Shown here: positions 57,381-64,000 of the stretch, piece after piece
How positions within the stretch are numbered: the first letter of the stretch is position 1
Layout: every line of letters starts with the position of its first letter
NCBI GenBank assembly: GCA_949358305.1
Contig: OX442314.1
Coordinates: 21,941,060-22,005,059, forward strand
Direction of reading: 5' to 3'
DNA from: Strigamia acuminata
Lineage: Eukaryota; Arthropoda; Chilopoda; Geophilomorpha; Linotaeniidae
DNA length: 64,000 bases
Position numbers and translations under genes: made by a program
Notes under the pieces: generated by a model
What the model saw: only the letters and a program-made list of their open reading frames with translations
Told to the model about the DNA's origin: nothing
The model's database searches: none

Positions 57381-59467
57381 AAAGATAAAAAAATAATCTA
57401 AAGCTACATTTTACTTACCAATTGAAAACGGAATAATTCTCTCATCACGGAAGTATTCACCTTTCTCATTGATAAACCTCTCAGGCCTGAATTTTTCCGG
57501 TTCAGGAAAGTTTTTTGGATCGTAATGAATAGCATACGAGTTTGCAATAACGAGTATTCTCTTCGGAACGTAATAACCCATCAACACAGAAGCCTCAGAA
57601 GTACTAAAAATCAAAGCTTTTGATATTTTTTGCTTTTTTTCATTTATTATTTTTAAAAAAAAACCTGTGAAATACGCCCAATGGAACAATACTACTACAT
57701 CTATGGAGCTCCTGAATGAATGCTCTCGTGAAAGGACAATGTTTTGCATCTGTGAATGTGAGATTCTTCTCCTTTTCCTTCCCCAAACTCATAATTTCAT
57801 TAACCATTTTTTCCTGCATCTCGGGGTGTTGCATAAAATATATGAATGCCCACATAATTGATGTTGACGTCGATTCAAAAGAAGCTTGAGCAAAAATGTC
57901 CAAGTTGTTTATTAAATTGAGTTCTGCTTGGGAAAACAACAATATAAACTCAGTTTGCTTAATTACGAGTAATCATTTTATTTTACCCGAGTATAAATAT
58001 AAGTTTGGATCGTTTTTAGCTTTTCTTTCTTCAGCTTCTTTATTCCAAAATGAAATAAAGTTTTCCGGAATTAATCCAGCTTTAGTTTCCTTTATCACTT
58101 CATGAACTTTTATTTTCCACAATCTCCAAAATTCCTCTTTCCAATATCTATTTTTTGAAACTCAGATTTTAGAAGTTAATTAGTGAAGTAATTTAATTAT
58201 TACTTTACATTTTTTCTGTTTCACTGGTCAGTAACTTGATTTCTGGAATTTTCCTAAGGTAAGGAAAATAAAATCCATAGTCGTGCACGTATGTTCTTTG
58301 CAAACCATCAACTGCATCGATTAATGAAATTAACCACGGATCGTTTAAGTTCGATCGTTTTCCATTGATTATACTGCAAATGGAACTACCGACACTTCTT
58401 TCGATCAAGTTAAGGCGATCAGTGGCTTCGCCTTTTAATTTATTAAGTTCATCGACTAAAACGTGAACTTCCTCCTGCAAATAAAAATTTATTGTCAATA
58501 ATTAATGAAGTTACGGTGGTTACCATAATCAAATTATCTAAATATACTTTGACCAACGGTTCTAAACTTAATCTGCCAAACCCAAGTTTCTTCAAGACGT
58601 CCATGCTAAAATACCGGACATCTTTAAATGTTGGACCTTCGTCAAAAATAAAAGCTAAACAAACGTTTTTAAAAATAAATAAATAAACAAGAACAAAAAT
58701 TTAAAATAAAAAAGTATCAAAATAATAAAAATTAATTAAGAATAATAAAAAAAATAGATTAAAATAACAAATAACAAAAATAGGTTAAAATAACAAATAA
58801 CAAAAAAAGATAAAAATAACAAATAACAAAAAAAGATAAAAACAACAAATAACAAAAATTAATTAAGAAATTTGAAAAGAAAAGAAAAGAAAGAAATAAG
58901 AAAAGTTAAAAAAAAAAATTTAGGTAAAACAAAACTTTATCTTAAACTAAAAATAAAAAAATTATTAAAGATTGAAGGCGGAAATGAAGAACATCGGATT
59001 TCTGATAACATTTACGAACCAGGTTCGTCGTCATAAATTTTGAAGGAGATTTCGTTGGGCCGCGCAGAATAACATTCACTTTGTTTAATAAATGCTTCTT
59101 TGACAGATTCAAAATCATTCAACACGAGAGATGGAAGTGCACCCAATTGCACTCTAAAATAAATTTTTAAAAATTTAATTTTTAAATAATAATAATAAAA
59201 AAAAGAAGCAGTTACCCACTTGAAAACAGGTCCAAGTGTCTGTGCAAGTTTAGCAAACGTCTCTGGTGGTTTATCTCCAATATAAGGTAAAAAGCCAACA
59301 ATTGGAAGTCCTTTTTTTGGGATTGGTAGCGGACGACCAACAGGTGGATGTTTTGATTTTGAGTTTTGGTAATAAAGTCCAATCAATGTTACTAGAAAAA
59401 GAATGCATGATACTGTCAAGTATTTGTCATCAGTTTGAAGAAACTGTGCAATAAATGCTGTTTCCAT
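57135..59467 (-). CDS. CYP2-clan P450 number 5, altered I-helix
   Basis: Eight exons: 59467-59220, 59153-59020, 58654-58548, 58474-58209, 58147-57987, 57926-57665, 57603-57419, 57319-57135, joining to 515 residues. It has an N-terminal anchor, a proline-rich hinge (GRPLPIPKKGLPIVGFLP), ExxR in QELHRC, FRPERF and haem site PFSIGKRFCPGE. The I-helix oxygen-activation motif reads ASFESTSTS: the usual Gly is Ser and the conserved Thr is Ser. Its near-identical duplicate number 6 reads AAFETTSTT. Serine at this Thr position can still support some activity in P450s. The 3' half shares a duplicated segment with number 6. Confidence 0.9.
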
Positions 59468-59849
59468 TTTTGATTTTCTACAAGTTTTTACTGCAGGATG
59501 TAACGAGACTATACAGACTATACAGAGTTTATCTCGAAGGCTTTTTATCATATCTGTTTGTCGTAGGAAAAAATATCCGGTTCAATGTTTTACACTGTGT
59601 GACAATTCTACCTTTACACTTAATGATAATATCTAAAGTGCCACTGTATAAGTGAGATAATGATAAAGATAAAAAAAGATTGTTGGCAGCCATTTTAAGA
59701 AACTATAATCATCGCCTTATTTTATAAGGTACTCTCATAAAAATCCATTTTCCTTATACTTACTGTCCATCCTTACGCTTATGACGCCATAAGATCATAA
59801 GGATGGCCATTTATAAAGAAAAAGGCATGTCCGCAAACTCTCTATACTC
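59468..59849. other. Spacer with a MITE-terminus-like end
   Basis: Promoter region of P450 number 5. Near 59828-59845 the string tgtccgcaaactctctata resembles the terminus of the MITE at 17381-17886, suggesting an old copy. The left end was not found. Confidence 0.35.
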
Positions 59850-61652
59850 TTTCCACACTCAAAAAACACCTCTCAAAGCTTGGCTCCCATTGGCCACCAA
59901 TCAACTGCAGTGCTGAGGATTAGTACATCCGGCTCTTCAATCCTATGCAGACTTTTGTGACAACCCGCTTAAGATCGTCACCTCAAATTACTCCACCCAA
60001 ACTCTGCCTCACCTAGTCCCCACTTTAACTAGCTTTGAGTATATTTCTCCCGCCGATATAATCCTTGCTTCTCTCAAAACAAATCTTTCCTCTAGACATT
60101 CATACGATAACTTACCTGGTATTGCTGTTAAAAAAATACTCCCAGCGATCCTTCTCCCACTCACTAATATTTTTAACACAATTATTGACTTGTCTGTCTA
60201 TCCTACGACCTGGAAGCACGCGGTAATTACCCCTCTCCACAAAGGTGGGGATAAACTCTGTGTTACTAATTATCGCCCCATCTCCTCACTTCCCCCTCTT
60301 TGCAAAATTGCTGATCACTGCATACTCATGCAGATCCGCCCTACGATCTCAAACAGGTCCCCCCCTAACCAATATGGCACTAGGCCAGGGTCTAACGCCC
60401 TTGACCTCATCTGCGCCCTTTATCTAGAAATCACCCGTTGTTGTGACATTCGAAAGCTTCTTCATTTGGCTAAAACAGATGTTTCCAAGGCCTTCGACAC
60501 CCCACCTCATCAGTTTGTTTTAGATTGCCTTAGAGACCTTTCTATTGGACCTAAGCTCCTTCGGCTCATCGAGTCCTACCTTTCGGATCGCACATTTCAC
60601 ATTGCCTCCGACCCCCAGACCACTGAATTTCCAATCTCCCGTGGTGTTGTACAAGGTACTGTCTTAGGTCTTTTGTTGTATAACGCAATCACCATACCCA
60701 TTTTGTCTCTGCCCTTAGTATCAAAGGCACTCTCCTTCGTGGATGATAATTTCCTCACCCAAACTACTGAATTTAACTCAACTACCCCTGCCCAGACCCT
60801 TTTCTCCGCTGACTTGTCTAGTTTGTCTGACTGGTACACTGCCCACGACATGAGTTTGAACAAGGAGAAGACAGGTTTTATCACCTTTAGTCGACCCCCC
60901 CGGGCTGTGACCCCCTACCCGGTTGATACTGTCACAGTTTTAGGCTTGATCCTTGACCCTCACCTCACTTTCGCCCCTCACATCTGCCACATTACCAGGT
61001 TTCTATCCCGCACAGCGTACATCGTGAAACACCTGAGAAGTGTATTATCTCGCACAGAGATGATATCCTATATCCGCTCAAAGGTGCACCCCACCATATT
61101 GTACGCCTCCCAATTTTGGAACTCCTCCCCAGACCGCTTCAAGCATCAACTTACGACAGCTTACAACCGGGTACTCCGTGTCGCCTTCAAGTTTTTTGAC
61201 AAGACCCATGTAACTCCCCTTTGTAACAAACTGAACATCTTGACACTGAACAACTTACTGCTCCTGAATGACTTATCGTCGCTAGCTGACGTCATCCTGA
61301 ACCCAGATCATCCTGCACGAGCTGTAGTTGAATTCTACCACACTGACGTGGACACCCGCACTGCTCGACGCCACAAATTCGAAGTCACCGCCGACATCTC
61401 CACCTATCTTGGGAAGACCTACCCCTATCGGTGTACCTCACTCTGGAACAATCTGCCGTATGAAGTCAGATCCTCAATCTTTGATTGTTCTGCGTCTCGT
61501 TGTCGTTTCCATTGCAAGCACATGCGTAAACGATTGCGCATTCATATTTTAAAAGCTCAAAACATTGCGTAACCCTTTCTTTTATCCACACTGTAGTTAC
61601 TTCATTGGAGTGTTTGAATTTAATAAATAAATAAATAAATAAATAAATAATC
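59850..61652 (+). mobile_element. 5'-truncated non-LTR retrotransposon
   Basis: It codes for the reverse-transcriptase part of a LINE-type ORF2 and ends in an (AATA)n tail at about 61620-61650, as such elements do. Sequence before about 59930 no longer keeps the frame. The endonuclease domain and ORF1 are missing, which fits incomplete reverse transcription at insertion. Confidence 0.85.
59935..61572 (+). pseudogene. Reverse transcriptase remnant (Jockey/CR1/I-like)
   Basis: An open frame runs from about 59935 through 61572, about 545 codons. It shows NYRPISSLPPLCKI, YGTRPGSNALD, a DVSKAFDT catalytic block, SRGVVQGTVLGLLLY, and LSFVDDN where functional enzymes have YADD or FADD. The last 200 residues are the thumb and C-terminal region, ending with a basic RKRLRIHILK. 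The C-terminus lacks a recognisable RNase H domain. With the N-terminal part lost and Val in the catalytic box it is almost certainly dead, although the long open frame suggests it is fairly young. Confidence 0.75.
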
Positions 61653-62348
61653 ATTGCTAATACTAATTATAACCTACGCGAGATAGGTAAAGTCATGTGC
61701 GCTAACTTGTAAGTGAATTGTACTGAACAATAAGACTTACCACAGATATCGCAGGAATAAATGAATTACATGGAAAATGGTTCTAGACACCTTTAAACAA
61801 GTAGCATCTACCGGGCCAAGGAATAGGGTTGGCTTCGCTGCATTGTCACAACAACGTTATGTGGCCACTGGCCATGGCCAAGTGCATCTGTGAAAAAACT
61901 CGCGTAGGTGAATGTGTTTGAATGTATTTGGAAAGTTTTAGACTCCCTGGCGAAGCTCCTCTCATTTCTTTGTTGTTGGAACATTTTGCTGATCATTGGG
62001 ATGTGAGTTTCGAATAATAATGGCATTTTTACATTTTAAAATAGCGTTTTTGCAATTAAAAATGCTGTTTTCGTTCAAACATGCTGTTTTTCATCTAAAC
62101 ATGCTGTTTTGCATCAAAAAATGCTGTTTTCGTTCAAACATGCTGTTTTTCATCTAAACATGCTGTTTTGCATCAAAAAATGCTGTTTTTGTCTAACAAT
62201 GCTGTGTTTCTGGCTAAAAATGCTGTGTTTCTGGCTAAAAATGCTGTGTTTCTGGCTAAAAATGCTGTGTTTCTGGCTAAAAATGCAGTTTTTTGTCTCT
62301 AAATTAAAATTAGAAAATTAATTAATTTCTGTGTATTATTATTCTTAG
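61653..62348. other. Spacer with minisatellite, no gene
   Basis: 61680-62035 shows nothing recognisable. 62036-62290 is the minisatellite listed separately. Confidence 0.4.
62036..62290. repeat. 20-bp minisatellite (aaaatgctgtgtttctggct)n and variants
   Basis: Tandem aaaatgctgtttt-type units: a higher-order block (cgttcaaacatgctgtttttcatctaaacatgctgttttgcatc) occurs twice, then about four exact copies of aaaatgctgtgtttctggct. Confidence 0.9.
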
Positions 62349-62747
62349 AAAACCAATGGCGAACCATTTGTGAATAGCGACGCTGCATTCACACTAGCGT
62401 ATGCAGTTATCACGTTAAACGTCGATCAACACAACCACAACGTGAAAAAACAAAACTATCCTATGACACTCGAGGATTTTCGTAAAAATCTGAGCAATGT
62501 AAACGGCGGTTAGGACTTCGAGCAAGACATGTTGAAAGACGTTTACAACGTGATTCGAAACGACGAAATAGTCATGCCCGCCGAAAGTACGGAAATCGTG
62601 AAGGAAAATTACATTTGGAAGGTAAAAAGTGTAAAAAGAATGAGCAAAAGTGGACTTTGTAACGCGACTTGTGCCAATTTCAGGTGTTACTTCGCCGAGG
62701 GTCCACCAAAGAAGGACATTATGTGCAGGTGCACGCCCCACACATAC
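62349..62747 (+). pseudogene. garz: GBF1/gartenzwerg Sec7-domain fragment with an in-frame stop
   Basis: An exon at 62349-62621 (91 codons, proper AG and GT borders) reads like part of the Sec7 domain of GBF1, the Arf1 guanine-nucleotide exchange factor of the early Golgi: [53 protein letters not shown] and ENYIWK. After a 62-nt intron, the next exon starts VLLRRGSTKEGHYVQVHAP at 62684. A TAG stop replaces the codon right after NVNGG, so the copy is dead. The sequence then runs straight into the tail of a P450 at about 62748. The functional garz gene is not in the window. Confidence 0.85.
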
Positions 62748-62880
62748 AATGCAATATTTTGCAAAGGGCAGTCAGAGTGAAATTTTGTCTGAATTTTGTT
62801 TTTCATCAGTTCCTGATTACAACACAATGCGTTTTATTAAAAGATAGGAAAGTTGGCACAACTTTTTTCTAAGTTACATT
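62741..62880 (+). pseudogene. Detached 3' end of P450 number 4
   Basis: Bases 62748-62880 match 55557-55690: the codons for FCKGQSEILS-like residues, a SSVPDYN-type end and IKR, then the stop and the following ggaaagttggcacaac. About 18 bp are deleted internally relative to number 4. There is no upstream P450 sequence, so it is a fragment fused to the garz piece. Confidence 0.85.
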
Positions 62881-63004
62881 TATTTGAAATATAATATAAA
62901 AATTACAATATGTTTTTTTTACGTGAAACTAAAACTAAAATTATTAAATGCAGTTCATGATTACAAATTTATTTTTCATACGAATAAAAAACGGTTAATG
63001 TTAT

Positions 63005-63981
63005 TTATTTCTTTCTGGGAATGAAATGCATTTTGTACCGAAGAGGGTGGCGAATCAATGTATTCCCTTGACATTCCGACAAATTTTTGCCCTCATCTTT
63101 CAACTTGAGTTCGAAGTTACACACAATCATGGTGAGGTAATGAAAAATTTCCATTTGGGCAACATATTCGCCAGGGCAAAACCGTTTACCTAGATTTATA
63201 AACAAACAAATAAATAAATAAATAACTAATCTAAAGTTATATTTTACTTACCAATTGAAAACGGAATAATTCTCTCATCACGGAAGTATTCACCTTTCTC
63301 GTTGATAAATCTCTCGGGCTTGAATTTTTCTGGTTCAGGAAAGTGTTTTGGATCGTAATGAATAGCATACGAGTTTGCAATAACGAGTATTCTCTTCGGA
63401 ACGTAATAACCCATCAACAAAGAAGCGTCAGAAGTACTAAAAATCAGAGCTTTTAATACTTTTTTTTTGCTTTTTTTCATTTATTATTTTTAAAAAACCT
63501 GTGAAATACGCCCAATGGAACAATGCTACTACATCTATGGAGCTCCTGAATGAATGCTCTCGTGAAAGGCAAATGTTTTGCATCTGTGAAAGTGAGATTC
63601 TTCTCCTTTTCCTTCCCCAAACTCCTAATTTCATTAACCATTTTTTCCTGCATCTCGGGGTGTTGCATAAAATATACGAGTGCCCACATAATTGTTGTTG
63701 AAGTCGTTTCGAAAGCAGCTTGAGCGAAAATGTCCAAGTTGTTTATTAAATTGAGTTCTGCTTGGGAAAACAACAATTTAAACTGAGTTTGGTTAATTAA
63801 AAGTAATCATTTTATTTTACCCGAGTATAAATATGAGTTTGGATCGTTTTTAGCTTTTCTTTCTTCAGCTTCTTTATTCCAGAATGAAATAAAGTTTTCT
63901 GGAATTAATCCGGCTTTAGTTTCCTTTATCACTTCATGAACTTTTATTTTCCACAATTTCCAAAATTCCTCTTTCCAATAT
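63005..63981 (-). CDS. CYP2-clan P450 number 6 (5' part beyond the window)
   Basis: The last four exons are present on the minus strand: 63981-63821, 63760-63499, 63436-63252, 63189-63005. They have the same lengths as exons 5-8 of number 5 (161, 262, 185, 185) and near-identical sequence. The I-helix reads AQAAFETTSTT (Thr kept), ExxR is in QELHRC, FKPERF is present, and the haem-binding exon starts GKRFCPGEYVAQME. Exons 1-4 must lie to the right of the window. The shared flank (62880-63004) shows it is a segmental duplicate of number 5. No disabling change is visible in this part. Confidence 0.9.
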
Positions 63982-64000
63982 CTATTTTATGAAACCCAGA

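Noticed and set aside
62415-62741. 108-codon minus-strand frame
   Set aside because: Antisense of the garz fragment; the plus strand shows clear Sec7-domain homology and splice sites.

Overview
The window looks like nuclear DNA from an insect, most likely a beetle. The reasons are A+T-rich sequence, short introns with GT-AG borders, tandem arrays of cytochrome P450 and acid-lipase genes, (TTAGG)n-like repeats and a heavy load of transposons. The order assignment is inference. Protein coordinates come from reading codons across splice sites by eye, checked by phase and by exon lengths shared between paralogues.

Layout. 1-7 kb: two small inverted-repeat elements, then a complete young Ty3/gypsy LTR retrotransposon on the minus strand (1057-6909; apparently identical 195-bp LTRs; 5-bp target duplication). 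7-26.5 kb: an acid-lipase locus with a 3' fragment (7070-7609) and two complete 8-exon copies (14706-16649 and 24375-26301). It also holds two tandem minus-strand genes for a small secreted protein, one apparently broken. The lipase locus was made by tandem duplication. The junction at about 16915 left the first 17 codons of the neighbouring P450 behind copy B. The second unit was later invaded by a 4.8-kb foldback-type transposon (18239-23068) with 135-bp subrepeats in its arms, a 9-bp target duplication and a 4-exon gene of unknown function. 26.5-28.5 kb: a mitochondrial-clan P450. 29.2-32.8 kb: the complete 12-exon beta-COP gene on the minus strand. 35.3-40.5 kb: a secreted PDGF/VEGF-like cystine-knot protein. 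42.3-44 kb: NAF1, an H/ACA snoRNP assembly factor. 44.5-45.1 kb: a small membrane protein. 45.2-64 kb: six CYP2-clan P450 genes (the last runs off the right edge) with conserved exon phases and lengths, interrupted by MITEs, a 5'-truncated non-LTR retrotransposon and a chimeric pseudogene segment that joins a piece of a GBF1/garz Sec7 exon to the tail of a P450.

How the genes relate. The lipases and P450s are typical expanding environmental-response families (lipid digestion, oxidation of hormones or xenobiotics). Beta-COP and NAF1 are single-copy housekeeping genes. The most unusual object is the foldback element with its cysteine-motif protein, followed by the duplication history that can be read from paralogous empty sites, the two GC-AG introns in one P450 and the TTAGG-bearing palindromic MITE.
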